A DNA stretch of 64,000 nucleotides. Source: Mya arenaria. Its lineage: Eukaryota > Mollusca > Bivalvia > Myida > Myidae. The notes beneath the pieces were generated by a model. The model did not search any database and had not been told where the DNA came from. It saw nothing but the letters and a program-made list of their open reading frames with translations. The stretch covers positions 6,795,682-6,859,681 of the forward strand of contig NC_069130.1 in NCBI RefSeq assembly GCF_026914265.1, in the 5' to 3' direction. Positions 1-10,815 of this stretch are shown here, one piece after another (within the stretch, counting starts at the first letter, position 1; the number at the start of each line of letters is the position of its first letter). Position numbers and translations under genes: made by a program.

Positions 1-1670
1 TGAGTGTCCGTAAACATCTTTATCTGCTGTCATCTTAGATCAGATACCGCTCTTTGTCATTAGAGTCGCCGTGTTTTGCACTGAGTAAGTGTCGGTCCTG
101 TACGTACACATATATATAGGTGTGAATGTCACTAAGGATCACATAAGACAATGCAATTAGACTATGACGGTAAATTTGGGAGGTAGTTGGTATTTGGTAG
201 TTGGAATATCGAATATTCAACAGCCTGCTAGTTACCAGTTGGGTATTCGAATAATCAATAACATAATTATAATCGTTAGATGTTAAGGTTGATATTTAGC
301 TGTTATTGGCGAATATCCAACTACCAGTTGGTAATTGGGGATTCAGATTCTGTCCTGTTTTATGGTTGGAAGGTAAACATGTAAAGAAATCACGCACCAA
401 ATGTACTTTCATGCATGAACACAGATGTAGCTTTGTGAGAAACACTGTTTTATTTTTCAACCAACTTCACCGTCATAACGAGACTGACCATTCAGTGTGC
501 ATGTAGCTGTTTACTTGTATTTCCGGGTAGAGCAATTGGCTATGATGTACCTGAAGTCAAGTGTACAAAGCTTGACAAGTTGTCCTCAGTTAAGACCAGG
601 GAAAAAACCCCATATCCATTAGGCAGAGCTGTGGGACAACTATATGTCATTAATCGCAGGTCTCGCGTCATTTTGGATACAAAATTACTCCTTTGGCGAT
701 TATCCCATCACCCCACCCCCTCCTCAAAATTCTGCTTCAGTTACACTAAGGGATGTTGTGAGGGGGTCATGCCATAATGTAGCCATTATAGGGCGCGAGC
801 AGACTTTTATAAACTCAACAACAAAAACAACAACAACAACAGCAAAACAACAACGTAGATTAACTTTTGGCTAGTTGGCATATTGAAGTATTTTAATTGG
901 TTGATGATAAAACATTTATATAGCTATTGACCAATCAATGAAATGTTTTGCTAAGTTTATCCTAACCAAAGCATTAACCAGTTTTAAACAGTTTGCATGC
1001 TGCGTGTACTTGAAACTTAAATTCGTTCGTTTCCCTCCTATGAGCAAAGTACAATTATGATCCAAGAGCAAGGATAGAAACTATTTAAAAGATAAATTAC
1101 GATATTTGTTGCTGCTCATTAATTAATTTGATAAAACTCTGACAATACGCAGACTCTCCAGCGTGTTTTATTCATTCTTTCTACTTTCCCTATTTTTCGT
1201 TAAAATAATTGATCAGTTTTATAGTTTTTGTTAATTTTCTTTTCCGATTACCACGTAGGTCCGAAACGGCGCATAATATACAGTTGAAAGTGAATAAACA
1301 TAGAAGTTGGCACCTACTCTACACTCTGCACTCTACATATAAAAACCTCGTGACAAGTATTTAAATTCACACAAAAAATGTTTAACAAATTTAAATATTT
1401 TTTGTAAATTGTAGTTTTAATTACAAGTATTTTTTTCTTAAAATAGAAGGCAATGGCTGTAAACATAAGACTAAGACTTCACATTTATATTAAACATAGT
1501 TGCTTCATTTTTTTCAATTTTGAAATCACGTTTCCTGTATCATTGGTGTTATATGTGCACTATTGGATACATTAGTTCATTGTATGAATGGTATTGACAT
1601 TTTTGCACAATAAGAAATGTATGGGCACGTTGTAAATTTGTCATTTTAATGCACCTTTACTCCTTTACAA
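1..1670. other. gene-free AT-rich stretch
   Basis: No coding region can be supported: the open frames are short, lack recognisable motifs and show no splice-linked continuation. A short AAC-rich microsatellite lies at about 816-853. A weak imperfect inverted repeat built on TAGTTGG/CCAACTA words lies at about 187-345. Confidence 0.6.
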
Positions 1671-1774
1671 CACACACACACACACGCACGCACGCACCCA
1701 CCCACGCACGCACGCACGCGCACGCGCACGCGCGCACGCACACACGCACGCACACACGTCACGCACACGCACAC
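1671..1774. repeat. CA/CACG simple repeat (alternating purine-pyrimidine)
   Basis: About 100 bp of CA dinucleotides grading into CACG, CACC and CGCG units. Nearly every step alternates purine and pyrimidine, the kind of tract that can adopt Z-DNA. No gene is adjacent. Confidence 0.9.
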
Positions 1775-2340
1775 GAAGTCACATGCACTTGTTGTATTTT
1801 ACCTTTCATTTCTTAAAGTTTTTAACTTACTTCTATAAATATCATAACAAATTATTTAGTAATAAAACTGTGACAAGATTGTACATCAGTCGTTTTTTAC
1901 AACACTGTTTTAAAACTGTTTATGATTGAAAGGGGCACAATGTAAGTTGATGCCAATTTTTATTTTAACGCATTTTAATGTTTAGCTCATTTGACTTTAA
2001 TGATCAAAACAACACAAAACATATGATTTGAAAACAAATTAAAAATATTATAGACATTTTGTTGCGGTTTTAACTGTTGAATTTGTGACCATGTAGCTAT
2101 ATATTGATTTTTTTATACAATCTATCTGTAATAAATTGATTATTTAAGAAAAATGAGATTAACATAATAATGCATTAAAATCTTTTTTTTTTTCATCAAC
2201 CCGTATTGTTTAATTTAAGTGACGCACACATTTCCACAATTCGTTTTAAGAGGAAAAACATACTTGTGTGTGTAGAAGCCTTACTTGAATCGAGGCAATT
2301 GATTGTAGCAATTGGTATTGGACTCGGATTTTGGATATAT
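1775..2340. other. AT-rich spacer
   Basis: Nothing recognisable. It runs into the first unit of the 22-bp minisatellite at about 2341. Confidence 0.5.
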
Positions 2341-5300
2341 GTGGCTGTTGTCTCGTAATGGTGTGGCTGTTGTCTCGTAATGATGTGGCTGTTGTCTTGT
2401 AATGGTGTGGCCGTTGTCTCGTAATGATGTGGCTGTTGTCTTGTAATGGTGTGGCCGTTATCTCGTAATGGTGTGGCTGTTGTCTTGTAATGGTGTGGCT
2501 GTTATTTTGTAATGGTGTGACTGTTGTCTCGTAATGGTGTGGCTGTTGTCTTGTAATGGTGTGACTGTTGTCTCGTAATGGTGTGGCTGTTGTCTTGTGA
2601 TGGTGTGGCTGTTATCTCGTAATGGTGTGGCTGTTGTCTTGTAATGATGTGGCTGTTGTCTCGTAATGATGTGGCTGTTGTCTCGTAATGATGTGGCTGT
2701 TGTCTCGTAATGATGTGGCCGTTGTCTCGTAATGATGTGGCTGTTGTCTTGTAATGGTGTGGCTGTTATCTCGTAATGGTGTGGCTGTTGTCTTGTAATG
2801 ATGTGGCTGTTGTCTTGTAATGGTGTGACTGTTGTCTCGTAATGGTGTGGCTGTTGTCTTGTAATGGTGTGATTGTTGTCTCGTAATGGTGTGGCTGTTG
2901 TCTTGTGATGGTGTGTCTGTTGTCTTGTAATGGTGTGGCTGTTGTCTTATGATGGTGTGGCTGTTGTCTTGTTATGGTGTGGCTGTTGTCTTGTGATGGT
3001 GTGGCTGTTGTCTCGTAATGGTGTGGCTGTTGTCTCGAAATGGTGTGGCTGTTGTCTTGTAATGGTGTGGCTGTTGTCTCGTAATGGTGTGGCTGTTGTC
3101 TTGTAATGGTGTGGCTGTTGTCTTGTAATGGTGTGGCTGTTGTCTCGTAATGATGTGGATGTTGTCTTGTGATGCTGTGGCTGTTGTCTCATAATGGTGT
3201 GGCTGTTGTCTTGTGATGCTGTGGCTGTTATCTCGTAATGGTGTGGCTGTTGTCTTGTACTGGTGTGGCTGTTATCTTGTAATGGTGTGGCTGTTGTCTT
3301 GTTATGGTGTGGCTGTTGTATTGTGATGCTGTGGCTGTTATCTCGTAATGGTGTGGCTGTTATCTCGTAATTGTGTGGCTGTTGTCTTGTAATGGTGTGG
3401 CTGTTGTCTTGTAAAGGTGTGGCTGTTGTCTCGTAATGATGTGGCTGTTGTCTTGTGACGATGTGGCTGTTGTCTTGTAATGGTGTGGCTGTTGTCTCGT
3501 AATGGTGTGGCTGTTGTCTTGTAATGGTAAGGTTGTGGTCTTGTGATGCTTTGGCTGTTGTCTTGTAATGGTGTGGCTGTTGTCTTGTAATGGTGTGGCT
3601 GTTGTCTTGTGATGGTGTGGCTGTTGTCTCGTAATGATGTGGCTGTTGTCTTGTGACGATGTGGCTGTTGTCTTGTAATGGTGTGGCTGTTGTCTTGTAA
3701 TGGTGTAGCTGTTGTCTCGTAATGGTGTGGCTGTTGTCTTGTAATGGCGTGGCTGTTGTCTCGTAATGGTGTAGCTGTTGTTTTGTAATGATGTGGCTGT
3801 TGTTTTGTAATGTTGTGGCTGTTGTTTTGTAATGATGTGGCTGTTGTTATTAAATGCTGTGAATGTTGCCTTGTTATGCTGTGGATGTTGTCTTGTAACT
3901 ATGTGGTTGTTGTATTTTAATGGTGTGGCTGTTGTCTTTAAATGTTGTGGCTGCTGTTTTGTAATGGTGTTAATTTTGTCTTGTTATGTTGTGGGTGTGG
4001 TTTTGTTATGTTGTCGCTAATGTCTTATAATGTTGTCGATGTTGTCTTGACATTTTGTGGATGTTGTTTTGTAATGGTGTGGCTGTTGTCTTGTTATGTT
4101 TTCAATGTTGCTTTGTAATGTTTTGATTGATGTCTTGTTATGGTGCTGCTGTTGTCTTGTAATAATGTGGTTATGGTCTTGAAATGTTTCGGCTGGTGAC
4201 CTGTAATGTTGTCGATGTTGTCTTGATTTTTGTGGATGTTGTCTCGTAATGGTGTGGCTGTTGTCTTGCTATGTGTTTGATGTTTTCTTCTAATGTTTGG
4301 GCTGCCGTCATGAAATTGTGTGGTGGTTGTCTTGTAATGTTGTGACTGTTGTTTTGCAAGGTTGTGCTTGTTGTCTTGAAATTGCATGACCATTGTTTCG
4401 TATTGTTGTGGTCATTGTCTTGTTATGTTGTGTTTGTTGTCTTGAAATGGTTTGGCTGTTGTATTTTATTTTTTGGCTGTTGACTTGTTATGATGTACCT
4501 GTTTTCTTGCAATGGTGTGGCTGTTGTCTTGTTTTGGTGTGCATGGTGTTTTGCTATGCTGTGATTGTTGTCTTTTCTTCTTGTTGTTTTGTATTGTGTG
4601 GCTTTGTTTTGTAATGCTGTGCTTGTTGTCTTGGAATGTTGTGGCCTTTGCCTTTCATTTTGATAATGTTGTCTTTTAGTGGTGTGGCTGTTGCCTTGTA
4701 ATGGTGTGCCTGTTTTCTTTTAAATGGTGTGGCTGTATTCGTGTATGGTGGAGCTGTTGTCATGTATGGTTTGCCTGTTGTCCTTTGAATGGTGAGACTA
4801 TTGTATTGTATGGTTTGGCGCTTGTATTGTACTGGTGTTGATGTTGCCTTGTTATGTTGTAGATGTTTTTTTCTGTGCTCTTTTAATGTTCTGGATGTTT
4901 ACTTGTAATGTTGTGTGTGTGCTATCTTGTAATGTTGTGTCTGTTATCTTGTAATGGTGTGGTTGTTGTCTTGTAGTGTTGTGTATGTTGTCTTGTAATG
5001 GTGTGGTGGTAGTCTTGTAATTTTGTGTGTGTTGTCTTGTAATGTTGTGGTTGTTGTCATGTAATGGTGTGGATGTTGTCTTGTTTGTTGTGGATTATAT
5101 CTTAAAATGTTGTGGCTGTTGTATGGTAATGTTGTCAATGTTGTCTTGTAATGTTTTGGCCTTTGTCTTATAATGTTGTGGCTGTTGACCTGAAATGCAG
5201 TGGCTGTTGTCTTGTAAAGATGTTTTTGTCTTGTAATGTTGTTTGTTGGTCTTGTAATGTTGTTTGTTGGTCTTGTAATGTTGTTTTTTGTATGGTAAAG

Positions 5301-5709
5301 TTGCTTTTTTGTCTTGTAATGTTATGACAGTTGTCTTGCAATGCAGTGGCGGTTGCTTTGTAATGATGTGGTAGCTCTGTTGTAATGTATGTCTGTTGGC
5401 TTGTCATATGTGGCTGTTGTCTTTTAAAGGTGTGGCTGTTGTCTTGTAATGCTGTGATTGTTGTCATGTAATGATGTGGATGCTGTCTTGTTCTCTTGTA
5501 ATGTAGTGACTGTTGTTTTGTAATGTTGTAACTGGTGGCTTGTAATGCATTGTGTGGTTGTTATCTTGAACTTTTGTAGCTGTTGTATTATTATGTTTTG
5601 CCCGTTGTATTGTAATGATATGTCTGTTTTCTTTCATTGTGTGGCTGTTCTCTTGTATTTGTTTTGCTATTTTCTCATCATGGTGTGGATGCTATCTTGT
5701 AATGTTGTT
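2341..5709. repeat. 22-bp minisatellite array, main block
   Basis: Roughly 150 head-to-tail units of about 22 bp with consensus GTGGCTGTTGTCTYGTAATG plus GT. From 2341 to about 3800 the units are nearly uniform, differing mainly at one C/T site (TCTCG versus TCTTG), at GGCTG versus GGCCG, and at GGTGTG versus GATGTG. From about 3800 to 5709 they become increasingly divergent, with many TTGTGG and TTTTGTAATG variants. Because 22 is not a multiple of three, translation cycles through three frames, giving His/Thr/Gln-rich peptides on the minus strand. Those open frames are repeat translations and not genes. Confidence 0.95.
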
Positions 5710-5725
5710 TTTTGATATATCTTAG

Positions 5726-7400
5726 GCTTTTGATCGAGTCTGGCAAAGAGGCCTTATTCACAAATTGTCCTCTTTTGGCATCAGAGTGAATCTTCTCAAC
5801 TGGTTTACATCATATCTTTCCAGTAGGAAACAAAGAATCGTTGTCTCAAATTCTTCCTCATCTTGGTCTAATGTGCTTTCGGGAGTGCTTCAAGGCTCTA
5901 TTCTCGGTCCTCTTCTTTTTCTCATTTATATAAACGACATCGATGATGATATTGAAGCTAACTTTCGTTCATTTGCATATGATACTAGCCTGTACATTGT
6001 GGTCGAGACACCTGAAGCTTCAGCTGCTATAATCAATGCTGATCTTCAGAAACTATCTACTTGGTCAACTTAATGGCTTGTCACTTTCAATACTTCCAAA
6101 ACAGAATCAATTATTTTCTCTAGGAAACGTAATAGAAGGATTCATCCCCTTTGTTTATGCACAATACTCCAATTTAAAGTGTTCGTTCTCACAAACATCT
6201 TGATCTCTGCCTTTCTGATGATGCTAAATGTAAAGATCATATCACTTTCGTTCTCGACAACACTTGGAAGAGATTGGGTATTATGCGTTCCCTTTCATAC
6301 TTTCTCGTGCCTGCCTTGAAAAAATGCATATAAGCTTCATAAAACCCCTTTTGGAGTATGGGGACGTTGTCTGGGACAACTGTAGTGCTAAATTACTGAG
6401 TGAACTCGAGGCAATTCAGACCGAAGCAGCGAGGATAGTTACCGGTGCCACTAATCTGTGTAACATACAGGGTCTTATGACTGATTTGAAGTGGGACACC
6501 CTTGCAATTATAAGGAAAAAACATAGGCTTGTGTTTTTTTTATTTGATGAGCAAAGGCATGACACCCGAATATCTATCGTCGTTGATTCCCACCCAGTCA
6601 GATGTCCACATAGAAACTTAGAAAACGTTCCCTTTCCAGTTTGTCGCACCCAGTCATATGTGTCATCATTTCTTCCTGCTACAGCCAGAGATTGGAACTC
6701 CCTACCAATTGCAACACGACACTCGGAAACAGTCCAATCATTTAAACATTTTTTTAAAAAACATTCGACAAAACCATCTCCACTTTACAATGCCGGTTCG
6801 CACCGCAACCAAATCATGCATTGTCGTCTAAGACTTGGGTGTAGTTCGCTTAACCATGATCTTCACAGAAAGAATATCATTGACCCCCCTTTATGAACAT
6901 TCACCGCAATTGAAGATGACTCCCATTTTCTCATGATATTCCCTTTATTCTCGACCCAGAGACAGCGATGTGTCAATGACTTTTCTTGTGCACGAACCAT
7001 TCATAATTTACTTTTCGGCGACGATCGCTTAAGTTTTGAACAAAACATGGACATATTTCTGTGTGTTCAGAGATTTATATCATGTTCAAGGAGATTCGAT
7101 TCTTGATCGGGTTTGTTCGGATTGTGTTCGGTGTCGGGGACAGTTATTCATGCATGAGATGATAAACCTACTGTATAGCTACATGTGTTAGAAATGATAA
7201 CAGTTTATAAGCAAATATATCACACATCTTATTTCAAGCATCTTGATCGGATTTCCATATTATAAGTTTATTGAACTAAATAGCTATTAGGAAAGGAATT
7301 TACATAAGTTTTTAGTAACTTGTTTTCCAATCCTTATTATTTGTATTGTTGTTTTAAAATGCCTTGTATAAGTAAATTTGAAATATATACTGTTTAAACT
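5726..7400 (+). mobile_element. 5'-truncated, decayed non-LTR retrotransposon (reverse transcriptase fragment)
   Basis: The sequence opens inside a reverse transcriptase domain at AFDRVW (5726) and reads through LSGVLQGSILGPLLFLIYINDI. These are recognisable RT blocks of LINE-type elements. The catalytic FADD box reads FAYD, so the copy is inactive. A stop at about 6070 and frame changes follow. A second frame at about 6264-6893 carries the post-RT region (PLLEYGDVVWDN, EAARIVTGAT, LRLGCSSLNHDLH) that follows RT in Jockey/CR1-type elements. Further homologous but broken sequence continues to about 7100, then an AT-rich 3' end reaches about 7400. The codon just before AFD is a stop, so the 5' end is a truncation junction. 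Minisatellite flanks it on both sides. The clade is not assigned. Confidence 0.85.
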
Positions 7401-7560
7401 AATGCTATGACTGTGGTATTGTAATGTTGTGGCTGTAGACTTGTAATGTTGTGGCTGTCCTTTTGCAATGTGGTGGTTGTTGTCTAATGATGTTGTAAGG
7501 TGTTGCCTGTAATTTTGACTGTTGTTTTGTTACAATGTTGTCGCTCTTATCTCGGTTTTA
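7401..7560. repeat. 22-bp minisatellite resumes (diverged)
   Basis: Diverged units containing TTGTAATGTTGTGGCTGT reappear directly after the retrotransposon 3' end. The element therefore lies inside the minisatellite rather than at its edge. Confidence 0.8.
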
Positions 7561-8292
7561 AAAGGATTATTCGCTGTGAAAACGGTTTGACAACGGAACA
7601 AATATTTGGTTTGAAATATGAACCAAATGCTTAATATGACAATGATTCAGCATCGCCAAATGTTCTAATTAGTGCTCTTTTGCACATAATTATTTACAAA
7701 CGTGTCACAAAGTGCTCCATGTTGCCGAAAAGCGTTAGTCAACAATTGGAAATTGAAATTATAAGTTTTGATATTTTGCTTTATAAATCAGTATCTACCA
7801 GTTGCTGTTTTGTGTTTGTTCCTAAAAGTAAGTAAACAAGTTAACTTAATTGCAACAAAGCTAATCTAAATGTTTGCTAACATAAAATCTGTGAGTACAG
7901 GCGGTCATTCGAGAACCGGCGGTCCCTCGAGGTCGGAGCTTTTTCCGTACATTTTTCCTTCTATTTTCATATAAAATATACTGACGCTGCATCGAAACCT
8001 AAATAAGTCGAGGAGTCGAGCACTATAGCCGGTCCCAAATACACAAGTCATGCACAAAACCTTATGGCTCCCTCGAGGTCATAGTTTCACGATCGCAGTT
8101 TTCTGTAGCTTATAACAATATTAAGCGTCGATGTTTAAAGTCTCATTCTATATGAATAGACATGTATATCTATAACATTTCCAGCTACCATCAATTGGAC
8201 ACAAATCTTGGGCAACATCTTATTCAACTTTATTTAATTACGCGTTTGTTAAAGTTTATTGTTGTTGATAATAAATGTATACCATTGATAGC
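7561..8292. other. spacer without recognisable features
   Basis: AT-rich, no supported gene. The next tandem array begins at about 8293. Confidence 0.5.
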
Positions 8293-8590
8293 TAAAATGG
8301 TTTGGAGGGTTTAAATGGTTTGGAGGGTTTAAATGCCTTCGAGGGTCTAAAATGCCTTCTAAGGTTTAAATGCCTTCGAGAGTTTAAATGCCTTCGAGAG
8401 TTTAAATGCCTTCGAGAGTTTAAATATCTTCGATGGTTTAAATGCCTTCGAGGGTCTAAATGCCTTCGAGGGTTTAAATGCCTTCGAGAGTTTAAATGCC
8501 TTCGAGAGTTTCCAAGTCTTCGAGGGTTTAAATGCCTTCGAGACTTTAAATGCCTTCGAGACTTTAAATGCCTTCGAGGGCTTGTGGGCG
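8293..8590. repeat. 18-bp tandem array
   Basis: About 16 units of TAAATGCCTTCGAGGGTT, with variants ending GAGAGTT or GAGACTT. Since 18 is divisible by three, the array reads as an uninterrupted Phe-Lys-Cys-Leu-Arg-Glu/Gly hexapeptide repeat on the plus strand. There is no splice context, signal or unique sequence, so this is treated as a non-coding satellite. Confidence 0.9.
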
Positions 8591-8600
8591 TGAATGGCTA

Positions 8601-8836
8601 GGATCCGTGGTCTAGTGGTAACACAATTAAATGTCTATCAAGGGTTCGCAGGATCGATTCCCAACCGAATCACTAAAAAAAACAATGGTATACGCTGATG
8701 CAAGTTAAAGAACAGGGTAGCTATAACCAGGGTTACATTCTGTGCGTGCACTTTGCAAAACCTTATGTTACAAACAATCTTTTCTGAACACTCGCCAATT
8801 GGGCCTTGTCCGAGTATAAATAAGCTTACACACCAC
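8601..8836 (+). mobile_element. tRNA-derived SINE, copy 1
   Basis: The head resembles a tRNA gene: GTGGTCTAGTGGTAACAC fits an A box, and GGTTCGCAGGATCGATTCC fits a B box. It is followed by a conserved body (GTTAAAGAACAGGGTAGCT, then ACCAGGGTTACATTCTGTG) and ends at ACACACCACAG. A second, independently placed copy with the same head, body and end order lies at 62848-63144, which shows a dispersed family. The tRNA part cannot fold as a functional tRNA. It sits exactly between the 18-bp and 36-bp arrays. It could belong to a known molluscan V-SINE-like family; no name is assigned. Confidence 0.75.
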
Positions 8837-8840
8837 AGAA

Positions 8841-9670
8841 ATGGATTGGAGCGCTTAATATGCCGCGAGGGCCGTAATGGCTTAGAGGGCTGAATATGCC
8901 GCGAGGGCCATAATGGCTTGGAGGGACTTATATGCCACGAGGGATTTTATGGCTTAGAGGGCTTAATATTCCGCATGGGCCATGATGGCTCGGAGGGCTG
9001 AATATGCCGCGAGGGCCATGATGGCTTGGAGGGCTGAATATGCCGCGAGGGCCATGATGGCTTGGAGGGCTTAATATGCCGCGAGGTCCATAATGGCTTG
9101 GAGGGCTGAATATACCGCGAGGGCCAAAATGGTTTGGAGGGCTTAATATGCCACGAGGGCCATGATGGCTTGGAGGGCTGAATATGCCGCGAGGGCCATA
9201 ATGGCTTGGATGGCTTTATATGCCGAGAGTGCCATAGCAATATGCCGCGAGGGCCATACCAATATGCCGCGAGGGTCATAATGGCTTGGAGGGTTTAATA
9301 TGACTCGAGGGCCATGATGGCTTGAAGGACTGAATATGCCGCGAGGGCCATGATGGCTTGGAGGGCTTAATATGCCGCGAGGGCTATGATGGCTTGGAGG
9401 GCTTAATATGCCGCGAGGGCCATGATGGCTTGGGGGTCTTAATAAGTCGCGAGGGCCATGATGGCTTGGGGGGGCTTAATATGCCGCGAGGGCCATGATG
9501 GCTTCGAGCGCTTAAAATGCCGCGAGGGCCATAATGGTTTGGAGGGCTGAATATGCTGCGAGGGCCATGATGGCTTGGGGGACTGAATATGCCACAAGGG
9601 CCATTATGGCTCGGAGGGCTTAATATGCCGCGAGGGCCATAATGACTTTGAGGACCGTAATGGCTGTGAG
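8841..9670. repeat. 36-bp tandem array (dimer of 18-bp units)
   Basis: About 23 units of roughly 36 bp. Each is made of two 18-bp halves, ATGGCTTGGAGGGCTTAA and TATGCCGCGAGGGCCATG. Both halves share the ATGnC...GAGGGC skeleton of the 18-bp array at 8293-8590. Minus-strand translation gives a 12-residue WPSRHIKPSKPS-type repeat, which is a periodicity artefact. Units mutate mainly at CpG sites. Confidence 0.9.
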
Positions 9671-10156
9671 CATTTTAAATGCATGTAACTTTAGAATTCG
9701 TTTCTTAAACTAGTTGTTATCTTTGATTTTTAATCATCAACGACAACATTTTTTGCACATATTCATTGCAGGACATATAAATAAAAAAGTGCAAATTTCT
9801 TAACTTTAAGTTTAAAATGTTAATTTGAAAATATACTTTTAAAACAGACATTGTCATACATATTATCGTTAATATCCATTATGTATACAAAACTTTTGTG
9901 TTCATGCACTGTAAATCAAATATTTGTGTAGAATAAATACATGTGAAATCTTAGCTGCATGCTACTTATAAATCACCTCGAACAACGTGAGCAAAGCATT
10001 CGTGCTGCATTCTTAAAAGTGACACATGTTGTTTTCCAGTAACAGAATGGTACACTTAGCAAGAGTTTTAACAAAATTGCCACCTAATGTTCAATATGAT
10101 ATATATATATATATATATATATAATACATAAAATATATGTATGTAGATGGTCCTGT
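9671..10156. other. AT-rich spacer with TA microsatellite, 3' of the Reeler gene
   Basis: No coding sequence seen. An AT dinucleotide run of about 25 bp lies at 10099-10123. No strong AATAAA on the minus strand was found; a TTTAAT (ATTAAA on the minus strand) lies near 9727. Confidence 0.5.
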
Positions 10157-10815
10157 TTAAACAGCAGGAGTCTGACCACCAGTACCCGCAGCTCCACTCA
10201 GTCTTCCGATAAGCTCCATAAGAGCGCTCACTGACCACTGCGATCCAGTTCCGGTTCCTGTTCCAGTTCCGGTAGCTTGTTCAGCACCGACGGCCTGAGC
10301 GCCTTTTGGTTTCGGTGATGTTATCTGACCCGAGCTCCAATGCCAGACTGGTTGCCCGTTTGGGTTAGGTCCCTCCATCGGGGTGCCGCCCCAACTGTCT
10401 TGTCCGGCTGTCCATCCGGCACCATTGTTAACATCCGCCCACTGAAGACTGCCGCCATTAGGGTTACGTTGTGTAGGCTGTGGATTTGCCATGTGGCTGC
10501 TCGTCAATGAGCCCTGGCCCCTGTACTGCCAGTCGCCACCACCACCAGCGGCGCCCCACGAGGACGCCTGCTGCCCTGTTCCAGTACCTCTTCCCTGATT
10601 CCAGCCACCACTTCCCCCGCCTCCAAGTCCGCCATTTGTGCCCGCAGCATTTGCGCCCCAGCCGTTTAATACGTTGTTGGCCCCACTGCCCCACGAGTTT
10701 CCGGTGCCTCCTCGGTTCCACCAGTTTGTTGGCGCCTGGGTAACGGAACCTTGCAGCCAGGGATCAATTGTTACAGCCACAACGGCCCCTCCATCAGCAC
10801 CCACCCCCGTAGCAG
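10157..10815 (-). CDS. Reeler gene exon 4 (low-complexity tail and stop)
   Basis: The acceptor is CTGTTTCAG, followed by 659 nt to TAA at 10157-10159. It encodes a hydrophilic Gly/Asn/Trp-rich tail with repeated GGxGxGW and NPNG words, and ends SALMELIGRLSGAAGTGG plus six residues. Base composition is much more GC-rich than the surrounding DNA, as expected for a Gly-rich exon. Confidence 0.8.

Noticed and set aside
2947..5467. His/Thr/Gln-rich open frames on the minus strand as repetitive proteins
   Set aside because: They are translations of the 22-bp minisatellite, cycling through three frames, with no unique sequence, signal or splice context.
8601..8690. A functional tRNA gene
   Set aside because: A- and B-box-like words are present but the acceptor and anticodon stems do not pair, and a second copy shares the non-tRNA body: it is a SINE head.
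8302..9279. Hexapeptide and 12-residue repeat frames as coding
   Set aside because: Unit lengths divisible by three keep frames open automatically. There is no start context, domain or splicing support.
2341..9670. CRISPR-like array
   Set aside because: The units are contiguous tandem repeats without spacers, in a eukaryotic genome.
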